From Azolla caroliniana (Eukaryota; Polypodiophyta), in assembly GCA_043228905.1 (NCBI GenBank), contig JBHGNT010000012.1, positions 8,866,001 through 8,930,000 of the forward strand: a stretch of DNA of 64,000 nucleotides, written 5' to 3'. The notes under the pieces are model-generated. The model made no database searches. It was not told where the DNA came from and worked only from the letters and a program-made list of their open reading frames with translations. Shown here one piece after another: positions 30,996 to 39,638 of this stretch; position 1 is the first letter of the stretch; every line of letters begins with the position of its first letter. The position numbers and the translations under genes are program-made.

Positions 30996-31784
30996 TGTTA
31001 ATGTATCCGGTCACTATTTTGTCTTTTCTTTTTTTAATAATATTTATTATTATTATTAGATAGTAATATAAAACAAAACGAAAGTTTTGTTTCTTTAGTA
31101 ATTATTACCCTTACTTTATTTCTTTAAAAGGGTAAATGTAAGGTACGTTTTTTAGTGAGTAAAGAAAGAAAAGAATAATAATAATAATAATAATAAAGAG
31201 GAAAACAAAACAAAACGACCGTTTTTGTTTTTGAGAGAGACAAAGAGAAGAGAGGGTGGAAAGGAGATATATATATATATGGGAAGAGGTGAGAACAAAA
31301 GTACGAGGAGTGTGAAGCATAGAGAAGCATAGAGAAGCATAGTGAAGCTTGGTGAAGCTTGGTGCTCAACTCATCTACTCCCAATCTCATTTCCATCTCC
31401 ACTACTCAACGTGAGATCTACACGGCTACTACTTCGACTTGTGGACGTTCTTATCCGGGTTTTCTTCTCTCTTCTTTTCTCTTATATGCTTGAGAGATAA
31501 TCTTATCCCTTTGGATTATTGTACCATCTTTGTCGGTAGTACTATGCTACATATCTCTACTTATTTCTAGTATATCTAGAAGTAGAATTTGTACTTGTGT
31601 TGTATCTCTTTGGTGATAGTGGATTGGTTTTGGACTTTTGTCCCGTGGTTGTTTCCCGCATTGAGGGGTTTTCCACGTTAAATCTTGTGTAATCTTTGTT
31701 GTGTCATTGTGTGTGTTTCTTTTTCATTATAATCGAGCATAAAACGTGACGCATGTTACACTCTTACGTGTCTATACCTCATCA
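30996..31784 (+). repeat. 3' LTR of I
   Basis: 789 bp, the same sequence as 26003-26893 apart from fewer minisatellite units, a missing short TGTTTCT repeat near 31717 and a few substitutions. Confidence 0.95.
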
Positions 31785-32344
31785 GAGAAGACGATGATGA
31801 AGATAAAGAAGAAAACGAAAGCGACAAACAGAGAGGAGAACAAAGAAAGAACAAGAAAACAAGAAAGAAAGAGAGAAAGAGAAAGAGAAAGGGGTAGAGA
31901 GGAAAATTTCAGTAATTCGAGGGCATACCATCGAATTTCAGAAGCTCGAGTGCAAAAGAGAAAATTTCAGAAAACAGAGGGCAGAAAATACAAATTTAAA
32001 AACATGAGGGTAAAAACAAGAATTTCAAAAAATAAGTGGTACAAATCATGAAATTTTGAAAAACACAACTCACATGATGAAAGAAAGAATACACAAACGG
32101 ACAACACGATTTCATGACCCATGCCACATTGAACTAGCCAATTGGTTTATGATCCAATCGCGACTTGTTGGCTGAATGAGAAGGTTCGAGTCAAGCAAAG
32201 CTCTGATCCAAGTTATCGATCATAGAGTAGTGATCCGGTCGAGGGATTTCCGACCGTTGAGACGACCAATGGAGTTCCGGTCGAGAAGAGTTGTCATGGC
32301 GAGTGGGTTCACTGTGCAATGCACTGTCCCACATGTGTGCCATG
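31785..32344. other. internal region of A, right part
   Basis: Purine-rich (GAAGA/GAGAAA) to about 31910, then mixed sequence. There is no polypurine tract directly before the 3' LTR of A; the last bases are GTGTGCCATG. No gene supported. Confidence 0.5.
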
Positions 32345-32688
32345 TGTTACCCCTAAGAATATACGGGGAGGCATAAGGGTATGTGTAATGATGTGGTTGA
32401 TGTGTATGTGTAAAGTAAATGAGTGTGTGAGGATGAGTATGTGTATGGACACATCCACAATTATGTGCATGTGTACAAGAATGTGTAACGGTGTTATTTA
32501 TAACGGTCATGTAACCATTACATGGGATGTATTATATAAACCCCCTATGGGTTATGTAATGAAATATACATTTTTCCCATCTCATTTTATGTCATTTCCT
32601 ATTTTTCTCTCTCTCTAGCTCTCTCCCTATCATAACCCCCTTGGGAGGGGGGTGAAGCCATTCTAGGCTTCACTCCCCACCCCCAACA
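32345..32688 (+). repeat. 3' LTR of A
   Basis: 344 bp, differing from 23912-24255 at only a few bases. TATATAAA at 32533-32540. Confidence 0.88.
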
Positions 32689-32861
32689 AATAGCAGTTCA
32701 GAATGCTCCTAACTTCGACGGCAATCATCCAAGGCAGATCTACACCATTTCGCCCTCCTCAATGTTCACATCGATGGAGGCGAGGGAGTCGCAGATATCC
32801 TTTATTTGGAGGCGAGGGAGGTGAGGGAATATCTGTTCAACGGCCTCCTGGTTTCTTAACC
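32689..32861 (-). pseudogene. copia gag fragment (G)
   Basis: The minus strand encodes IKDICDSLASIDVNIEEGEM and, after stops, PSKLGAF.TAI, matching gag of D at 34165-34253 and 39644-39665. It stops at the edge of A. On its right it is joined to a piece of LTR, so most of the LTR and the gag start have been deleted. Confidence 0.78.
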
Positions 32862-32946
32862 GATTTGGCCTAACCGATCGGTCCAAACCGATCCGATTCT
32901 CGGCTTGCATAGCCGATCCGGCCAATGTTGAGCTTGTATCTCAACA
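32862..32946 (-). repeat. 5' LTR remnant of G
   Basis: On the minus strand it begins TGTTGAGATACAAGCTCAAC, close to the LTR start of D (TGTTGAGCGGCAAGCTCAAC), and goes on with GGCCGGATCGGCT. Only about 85 bp remain. Confidence 0.7.
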
Positions 32947-33293
32947 ATCTCAAATGGAATCAGGAAGAGTGGAATCCCCAGGTGTGGTTATGGAATTAAC
33001 GACCATTAATCGTAGGCGATTTGTACCCAAAAGGATTTGTTTTTTATGCTCAAAAGCTAGTTCTCCTGGACAAAGTTCCATATAAGAGCGTCGAGAAAGA
33101 GCATCCACTTTTCCTTAATGCATCCCTAGGCGATATATGATTACGAAGTCGAAGTGAGTCAAAAATTGCGCCCAACGAGCTTGTCGCTCACTTAGGATTT
33201 GAGCATTTTGGAAATATGCCAGGTTTTTGTGATCATTGTAGACAATGATCTGCTCAGAAGAACCTTCCAAAAAATGTCGCCATTGTTGAAAAG
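32947..33293 (-). pseudogene. gypsy RNase H and tether segment (F), part 2
   Basis: Continues F beyond element D: FQQWRHFLEGSSEQIIVYNDHKNLAYF, WAQFLTHFDFVIIYRLG, then a segment with VDALSRR. These are the end of RNase H and the linker towards integrase. A Lys-rich stretch follows up to the edge of G. The integrase itself is not found in the window. Confidence 0.85.
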
Positions 33294-33707
33294 TGTTGAG
33301 CGGCAAGCTCAACCGGAGACGGATCGGCTGAATAAGCCGGAGCCGGTTAGCGAGACGGATCGGGTGAAACGGATCGGTATGACGGTGAGCAACCGAACCG
33401 GCAAGCAGTGGAGGCCAGGTGCAATCCGTAACCGACAGTCCAATCGGAAGCCTAGAATAGGATAGACTACTAGGTATCTATAGTCTCGTAGTAAGTGTCA
33501 GATGCTCGTGTGAGCATTGAAGTACATGGTACTTCTGTCAGTCCCAAGAGGACTTGTATAAATAGTGCTACTTAGCACAGTGTGTATAAGCAGAGTCTTG
33601 ATATAATTTTGGAAATTGCGTTCTGCTCTCTTTGTCTGTCTGTCTCTCTCTCTCTCTGTGTGTGTGTTGTTCTCTGTTTTACGCTTCCGCAAACACTCAC
33701 GTTTACA
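33294..33707 (+). repeat. 5' LTR of D
   Basis: TGTTGAG to GTTTACA, 414 bp, TATAAATA at 33557-33564, and a CT/GT run at 33636-33670. Confidence 0.95.
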
Positions 33708-33719
33708 TGGTATCAGAGC
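33708..33719 (+). promoter_or_regulatory. primer-binding site of D
   Basis: TGGTATCAGAGC directly after the LTR. Confidence 0.94.
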
Positions 33720-33800
33720 GTGAGGGTTGAGAACCTCTGCTGCAGACATTTACTCTTGAGAAGAAAACCCTAACAGGTCGATAATAGACACAGTAGAAGA

Positions 33801-34253
33801 CATGGATAGAGGCATGGCTACATCGCTCCCGGTGGAAAAGCTCGAAAGGAGCAACTACGCATCCTGGTCTTACAAGATGCACTAGTACCTGCTTGGACAC
33901 GGGTACTGGAGTTATGTCGAAGGAGCGAATGATGCGGCACCAGACTCGGCACACAAGGACTTCCCGGTATGGGAACAGGCGGCAAGCAGGGTGATGTACT
34001 GCTTCGCATCCATTGTCAGCCAAGACACCGAAGGATGCTTGGGGGAACCTGAAAAAGGTTTTCACCGCAAGCACCACTGCCCGGAAGCTGCAACTCAGAC
34101 AGGATTTGAGCAATGTTCGACAGAAGAACATGTCCATGGCAGACTACACGGGCCGGATAAAGGAGATTTGCGACTCACTCGCCTCTATCAATGTTACCGT
34201 AGAGGAAGACGAGATGGTGCAGGTATGTCTCGGAGGCCTGGTGTCCAAGTTCG
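33801..34253 (+). pseudogene. copia gag N-terminal part (D)
   Basis: ATG at 33801 opens gag (LPVEKLERSNYASWSYKM). A TAG at 33883-33885 stands where a Gln is expected, and a frameshift near 34010 moves into the frame of TPKDAWGNLKKVFTASTTARK and ADYTGRIKEICDSLAS. The segment ends at VSKF, where element E has inserted with duplication GTTCG; gag resumes at 39639. Confidence 0.88.
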
Positions 34254-34587
34254 TGTTGGGATTCCGGTCCCTCCGGATGGGATGTCCGGAGATGAATGAC
34301 GGCAAGCCCGGTTGCGGTTACGGAGCTGGATGATGAATACCCCGGTTACGGAGCCGGATGATGAATACCCCGGCTACGGAGCCGGATGATGAAGACCCCG
34401 GTTACGGAGCCGGATGACGAATGTACCCGGAGAGAGATCCGGATGCGGGGACATATTTGTGAATATGTTTGTCAAGAGCCCTTGAGGCTATATTTGTAAA
34501 TAGCCCGAAAGTCATATGTGTATAAATATGACTTAGGGCAAACAGTCTTATGTTGTTGCTCATTTTTCATGCGAAGTGAGAGCAGCC

Positions 34588-34619
<32 letters not shown>

Positions 34620-34893
34620 CGAAGAGGTCGTTGCCTCTGTGTATTACCGCCGCCTGTGGCGAAGACAGTGAACTCCAGGTTGTTGCCTTGTAGCTTCACT
34701 ATTGTACATCTCTGTTCATAGTGATAGTTGGAGTCTGAGGACTCCCGTGGTTTTTTTTTCCCATTTAGGGTTTTCCACGTAAACATCCTGTGTACCCTCC
34801 TCTCTATTGTCCTCGTGCATTTTGTATTTCCTGTTTTTCTGTGAGGTAATCCTATTCCTCGGTTGTGGCCGAGCGCTGTTTTTTTGAACTACA
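34254..34893 (+). repeat. 5' LTR of E
   Basis: TGTTGGGATT to GAACTACA, 640 bp. TATAAATA at 34521-34528; a GA run at 34591-34618. Confidence 0.95.
34316..34430. repeat. 28-bp minisatellite in E 5' LTR
   Basis: Four copies of a unit with GGTTACGGAGCCGGATGATGA; the 3' LTR has three (39071-39150). Confidence 0.88.
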
Positions 34894-34896
34894 ATC

Positions 34897-34908
34897 TGGT
34901 ATCAGAGC
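34897..34908 (+). promoter_or_regulatory. primer-binding site of E
   Basis: TGGTATCAGAGC, three bases after the LTR. Confidence 0.95.
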
Positions 34909-34924
34909 GACGGCAACACAGAAA

Positions 34925-37900
34925 ATGGAAGGCGGCGGTAGTGGGCCTCCGGGCATGATGGTGTTGAACTCACAGAACTACGCCAATTGGAAGATAAAGA
35001 TGGAAGACCTTCTCATCGTCCGAGACCTGTACGAACCGATCGACAATGCCGAGATACCCAAGGGAGTAATAGAGTCGGAGTGGAAGCTCCTGAACCGGAA
35101 AGCCGTAGCGACGATCCGGCAATATGTCGATGTAAGCGTCCTACAACATGTGGCGAACGACACCAACGCATATGAGATGTGGAAGAAGCTGTCGGGCCTC
35201 TACGAGAGGAAGAATGCGTTGAACCGGACCTCCCTGATGAGGAAGATAGTGAACCTCAAGTACCGGGACGGCGAGAATATGGTGGAACACGTGAGCACGT
35301 TCATGGGATTCGTGAACCAGCTTGCGGCGATCAAGTTCCCGTTGGAGGATGCAATGCAAGCCATCATTCTGATGTGTACATTGCCGGAAAGCTGGGAGAA
35401 CTTGGTGGTGACTCTCAGCACCTCCTGCACCGAAGATAACTTGTCCCTACAAACGGTAAAGACGAGTATTTTGAACGAAGAAGCGCGTCGGAGAGATAAA
35501 GAACCGGCCTTCGACTCGAAGGCGCTGCTTACCGAATCGGAACGGGGAAGACAATGGAACCGGAGTCCGCAAAGACGGGAGAAGTCGGGGACCCGGTCGC
35601 AGTCAAGAGGAAGACCCACATGCTTCCACTGTGGGAAGCCGGGGCACTTCCGGAAGAATTGTCGGCATTACCGAAAGGACAACGGAGCCGACGACACCGA
35701 TTCAAAGAAGTCACCGGAGAGAAACGGTGCATACCGGGGAGCCACGGACCGGAGAGGTCCGGATCGGCGAGGGCAGGACCGGAAAGGAACGACGGCACTC
35801 GCGGCAAGTGAAGAAGAGATAATGCTCATTACCGAAGAGAGGGAGCTGAACCTTGCCAGTGAAGAGATGACCTGGGTGGTCGATTCCGGAGCGTCGTTCC
35901 ACCTGACCCCGGAGAAGAAATATTTCTCATCCTACACAGCCGGTGAGCACGGCTGTGTCCGGATGGGAAATGAAGGAACATGCCGGATTGCCGGCATAGG
36001 AGACGTGTGGCTAATGACATCAACCGGATGCAAGATGCTGCTGAAGGATGTCCGTCACGTTCCGGAGGTTCGATTGAACCTGATTTCGGCCGGGAGGCTA
36101 GACGATGAGGGCTACACGGGCAGCATCCAGAACGGTGTCATGAAGTTCAGCAAAGGGAGCCTGATAGTGGCTCGGGCCCGGAAGGTCAACACACTGTACC
36201 TGATGAATTCCCGGCTATGTCCGGAGGAGCTGAACGTGGCAGCCGACACTGCCGGTGAGCTGTGGCACAAGAGACTGTGCCACATGAGCGAGAAGGGGAT
36301 GAAGAGGCTTGCAGAAGACAACCTCATTCCAGTGAAGCATGTGCATCTGGAGAAGTGCACCGATTGCCTGGCCGGTAAGCAAAACCGGACCTCCTTCCAC
36401 TCAAGGCCACCGACGAGACGTAGCGCACCATTCGAGCTGGTGCACACTGACGTGTGTCAAGTAGAAACGAAGTCACATGGCGGAGCCCAGTACTTCGTGA
36501 CATTCATTGATGACCACAGCCGGAAGCTGTGGACGGCACCGTTGAAGACAAAGGACCAAGTGTTGTGCGTCTTCAAAGATCTCCATGCGAGAGTGGAAAG
36601 AGAATCCGGCAAGAAGCTGAAAGCGATACGAGCGGATAACGGAGGGGAATACCGGGGGCAGTTCCAGGAGTACTGTCGCTCGAAGGGAATCCGGCTCGAG
36701 TTTACTGTGCCGAAGACGCCGGAACTGAACGGGCTGGCCGAGAGGATGAACCGGACCATAATGGAGAGGGTCCGGAGTATGTTGGCGCATGCAAAATTAC
36801 CCAAGGGTTTTTGGGCTGAGGCAATGTCGACGGCGACGTATGTGATAAATAGATCACCCTCAGTACCTTTGGACGGAGACACGCCGCAGAAAGTGTGGAC
36901 CGGTAAGGAAGTGTCCTACCGGCATCTGAAGGTGTTCGGGTGTCTCGCATACGTGCATGTGGCAAAGGACCGGAGAGGAAAGTTAGATCCAAAGACCCGG
37001 CCATGCATATTCCTCGGTTACGGCGACGACGAGTTCGGCTACCGAGTATGGGACCCGGTCGACAAGAAGATATTCCGGAGTCGTGATATCATCTTCATGG
37101 AGGACAAGACACTCGCCGACTGGGAGTCGGAGAAGAAGATGAAGAGCTCCAAGTCGACCGGTGAGGATAAACTCTACGAGGAGCAGTCCCGACCGGCAAG
37201 GGACCGGTTAGCACTCGAGGATCCGGCCGAAGACGGTGAAGAAACAGAACCGGCCGAGGAAGATGAAACTGATACCGGAACCGTCCCCGATCCCGAAATG
37301 GATTCGGATGAAGAAGAATCGGAAGAACCGGTTACCGAAGCTCCGGAACGGAGATATCCTCTAAGAGAGAGAAGGGCCCCCCGGAGATTTCCGGAACCAG
37401 AGCACGTGCTGCTAACCGACGAGGGGGAGCCGGAGAGTTTTGAAGAAGCAAAGCTTGACACCCATAGCCGCAGGTGGTTAAGTGCCATGCAGGAGGAGAT
37501 GGATTCCCTGCATGAGAACCACACATATGAACTTGTGGAGTTGCCGAAAGGAAAGCGGGCACTTCGAAACAAGTGGGTGTTCAAGCTGAAACCGGGAAAT
37601 GCCGGAAACCCCCCGAGATACAAAGCCAGGATCGTGGTGAAGGGGTTCCAGCAGAAGAAGGGCGTCGACTTCGACGAGATATTTGCCCCGGTAGTGAAGA
37701 TGACCTCCATCCGGACGGTGCTGAGCATAGCGGCAAGCATGGACCTCGAGGTAGAGCAGATGGACGTGAAGACAACATTCCTTCACGGTGACCTCGAAGA
37801 AGAGATCTACATGCAGCAACCGGAAGGATTCGAGAAGAAAGGGAAGGAGCACCTGGTATGCCGGTTGAAGAAGAGCCTGTACGGACTGAAGCAGGCTCCC

Positions 37901-38998
37901 CGGCAATGGTACCGGAAGTTCGACTCCTTCATGACCGACGAAGGGTACCACAAAACGCAGTCTGATCACTGCGTGTTTGTGAAGAAGTTCGAAGGAGGAG
38001 ACTTTCTAATACTCCTCCTGTACGTGGACGACATGTTGATCGTCGGACGGGACCAGGTCAAGATACGGGTGTTGAAGAAGGCTCTTCACCGAACCTTCTC
38101 AATGAAGGACTTGGGTCCGGCGAGGCAAATACTAGGGATGCACATCATCCGGGACCGGAAGAAGAAGCAGTTGTGGCTGTCACAGGAGAAGTACGTGACA
38201 AAGGTGCTTAAACGGTTCAACATGTCGGAAGCAAGACCGGTCGGATCGACCCTCCCGGCAAACTGCAAGCTGTCCAGCAAGCAAAGTCCCAAGACAAAGG
38301 CTGAAAAGGAGGATATGATGAAAGTGCCGTATGCCTCAGCCGTCGGGAGCTTGATGTACGCCATGGTGTGTACGAGACCGGACATCGGATATGCAGTCGG
38401 AGTGGTGAGCCGGTACATGAGCAATCCCGGAAAAGAGCACTGGAACGCGGTCAAGTGGATACTCCGATACCTGAAGGGCACGGCAAACGTGTGCCTCCGA
38501 TTCGGCTCCGGTAAGCCCGAACTCGACGGCTTTACCGATTCGGATATGTCGGTTGATGCAGATACCAGCCGGTCCACATCAGGGTATGTGATGACGTATG
38601 CAGGGGGAGCTGTTTCGTGGCAGTCGAGGCTGCAGAAGACGGTTGCGTTGTCAACCACGGAGGCGGAGTACATGGCGGCTGTTGAAGCCGGCAAGGAAAT
38701 AATATGGATGAAGGACTTCATCAGAGAGCTCGGTATCCGGCAGGAGGAGTACCGACTCTACTGCGACAGTCAGAGTGCCATCCACCTTGCGAAGAATGCG
38801 GCCTACCATTCCCGGACGAAACACATCCAGCGTAGATACCACTGGATCCGGGAGAGGATAGAAGACGAGGAGCTCGTGCTGACGAAGATCCACACGGACG
38901 AGAACGGGTCGGATATGCTGACCAAGGTGCTCACACCCGACAAGCTGGAAGCATGCCGGAAGAGGATCGGGTTGGAGAGACATCCCATGCCGAAGTGA
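34925..38998 (+). CDS. intact copia gag-pol polyprotein (E)
   Basis: 1357 codons from the first ATG after the primer-binding site to TGA at 38996-38998, without a break. It encodes the capsid protein and enzymes that copy element RNA into DNA and insert it in the genome. Domains by residue: gag 1-230, zinc knuckle CFHCGKPGHFRKNC from 233, protease DSGA with Asp at 320, integrase HHCC from about 448 and catalytic Asp 509, Asp 571, Glu 606, reverse transcriptase with YVDD Asp at 1035-1036, then RNase H (FTDSDMSVD, CDSQSAIHL). The length is usual for plant copia elements. An upstream extension of the same frame into the LTR lacks an ATG. It is the only full-length copy here with all motifs in place. 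Confidence 0.96.
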   Translation: MEGGGSGPPGMMVLNSQNYANWKIKMEDLLIVRDLYEPIDNAEIPKGVIESEWKLLNRKAVATIRQYVDVSVLQHVANDTNAYEMWKKLSGLYERKNALNRTSLMRKIVNLKYRDGENMVEHVSTFMGFVNQLAAIKFPLEDAMQAIILMCTLPESWENLVVTLSTSCTEDNLSLQTVKTSILNEEARRRDKEPAFDSKALLTESERGRQWNRSPQRREKSGTRSQSRGRPTCFHCGKPGHFRKNCRHYRKDNGADDTDSKKSPERNGAYRGATDRRGPDRRGQDRKGTTALAASEEEIMLITEERELNLASEEMTWVVDSGASFHLTPEKKYFSSYTAGEHGCVRMGNEGTCRIAGIGDVWLMTSTGCKMLLKDVRHVPEVRLNLISAGRLDDEGYTGSIQNGVMKFSKGSLIVARARKVNTLYLMNSRLCPEELNVAADTAGELWHKRLCHMSEKGMKRLAEDNLIPVKHVHLEKCTDCLAGKQNRTSFHSRPPTRRSAPFELVHTDVCQVETKSHGGAQYFVTFIDDHSRKLWTAPLKTKDQVLCVFKDLHARVERESGKKLKAIRADNGGEYRGQFQEYCRSKGIRLEFTVPKTPELNGLAERMNRTIMERVRSMLAHAKLPKGFWAEAMSTATYVINRSPSVPLDGDTPQKVWTGKEVSYRHLKVFGCLAYVHVAKDRRGKLDPKTRPCIFLGYGDDEFGYRVWDPVDKKIFRSRDIIFMEDKTLADWESEKKMKSSKSTGEDKLYEEQSRPARDRLALEDPAEDGEETEPAEEDETDTGTVPDPEMDSDEEESEEPVTEAPERRYPLRERRAPRRFPEPEHVLLTDEGEPESFEEAKLDTHSRRWLSAMQEEMDSLHENHTYELVELPKGKRALRNKWVFKLKPGNAGNPPRYKARIVVKGFQQKKGVDFDEIFAPVVKMTSIRTVLSIAASMDLEVEQMDVKTTFLHGDLEEEIYMQQPEGFEKKGKEHLVCRLKKSLYGLKQAPRQWYRKFDSFMTDEGYHKTQSDHCVFVKKFEGGDFLILLLYVDDMLIVGRDQVKIRVLKKALHRTFSMKDLGPARQILGMHIIRDRKKKQLWLSQEKYVTKVLKRFNMSEARPVGSTLPANCKLSSKQSPKTKAEKEDMMKVPYASAVGSLMYAMVCTRPDIGYAVGVVSRYMSNPGKEHWNAVKWILRYLKGTANVCLRFGSGKPELDGFTDSDMSVDADTSRSTSGYVMTYAGGAVSWQSRLQKTVALSTTEAEYMAAVEAGKEIIWMKDFIRELGIRQEEYRLYCDSQSAIHLAKNAAYHSRTKHIQRRYHWIRERIEDEELVLTKIHTDENGSDMLTKVLTPDKLEACRKRIGLERHPMPK

Positions 38999-39006
38999 AG
39001 GGGGAG
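38998..39006 (+). promoter_or_regulatory. polypurine tract of E
   Basis: AAGGGGGAG just before the 3' LTR, overlapping the last base of the stop codon. Confidence 0.9.
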
Positions 39007-39008
39007 TT

Positions 39009-39332
39009 TGTTGGGATTCCGGTCCCTCCGGATGGGATGTCCGGAGATGAATGACGGCAAGCCCGGTTGCGGTTACGGAGCCGGATGATGAATACCCCGG
39101 TTACGGAGCCGGATGATGAAGACCCCGGTTACGGAGCCGGATGACGAATGTACCCGGAGAGAGATCCGGATGCGGGGACATATTTGTGAATATGTTTGTC
39201 AAGAGCCCTTGAGGCTATATTTGTAAATAGCCCGAAAGTCATATGTGTATAAATATGACTTAGGGCAAACAGTCTTATGTTGTTGCTCATTTTTCATGCG
39301 AAGTGAGAGCAGCCGAGAGAGAAAGAGCAGCC

Positions 39333-39364
<32 letters not shown>

Positions 39365-39638
39365 CGAAGAGGTCGTTGCCTCTGTGTATTACCGCCGCCT
39401 GTGGCGAAGACAGTGAACTCCAGGTTGTTGCCTTGTAGCTTCACTATTGTACATCTCTGTTCATAGTGATAGTTGGAGTCTGAGGACTCCCGTGGTTTTT
39501 TTTTCCCATTTAGGGTTTTCCACGTAAACATCCTGTGTACCCTCCTCTCTATTGTCCTCGTGCATTTTGTATTTCCTGTTTTTCTGTGAGGTAATCCTAT
39601 TCCTCGGTTGTGGCCGAGCGCTGTTTTTTTGAACTACA
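39009..39638 (+). repeat. 3' LTR of E
   Basis: 630 bp, TATAAATA at 39248-39255. Compared with the 5' LTR it has one minisatellite unit less and one extra 18-bp copy of CAGCCGAGAGAGAAAGAG near 39310. Confidence 0.95.

Larger units (their letters stand above)
26003..31784 (+). mobile_element. Ty1/copia element I inserted in A
   Basis: LTRs 26003-26893 and 30996-31784 with a perfect 5-bp duplication GAGAA (25998-26002 and 31785-31789). Gag-pol is a single frame with one stop. It is AT-rich compared with E, P and D and so belongs to a different copia family, although the same domains align throughout. Confidence 0.96.
23912..32688 (+). mobile_element. non-coding LTR element A (LARD-like), carrying I
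   Basis: Two 344-bp direct repeats, 23912-24255 and 32345-32688, both TGTTACCCC to CCCCAACA, are nearly identical. They enclose 24256-32344, of which 26003-31784 is copia I. The remaining 2.3 kb has no gag or pol domain in any frame that I can recognise. The element sits in the gag of G. The flanks (AACAC left, AATAG right) do not match, and compared with D some gag codons are missing at the site, so a small deletion at an edge is likely. A large non-autonomous derivative is the simplest reading. Confidence 0.75.
16842..32946 (-). mobile_element. Ty1/copia element G, split by H and A, inserted in F
   Basis: A minus-strand relative of D. Its pieces are 32862-32946 (5' LTR start, TGTTGAG), 32689-32861 (gag), 23608-23911 (gag zinc knuckle) and 16842-18144 (protease and integrase). 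H fills 18145-23607 and A fills 23912-32688. Reverse transcriptase, RNase H and 3' LTR are missing at the left end, and most of the 5' LTR and the gag start are deleted. On the right it borders F sequence directly. Confidence 0.8.
34254..39638 (+). mobile_element. Ty1/copia element E, apparently intact
   Basis: LTRs 34254-34893 and 39009-39638, perfect duplication GTTCG (34249-34253 and 39639-39643), primer-binding site, polypurine tract and a single open gag-pol. The LTRs are nearly identical except for repeat copy number, pointing to a fairly recent insertion. It lies in the gag of D. Confidence 0.97.

Noticed and set aside
32176-32376. Small plus-strand ORF ending in the 3' LTR of A
   Set aside because: Short, no homology to any domain, and its last codons only restate the LTR start; a similar tail occurs at 23943 for the same reason.
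36457-38983. Long minus-strand ORFs opposite the gag-pol of E (and the same opposite P)
   Set aside because: They mirror a GC-rich coding frame, recur identically opposite both relatives, and have no domain or promoter of their own.
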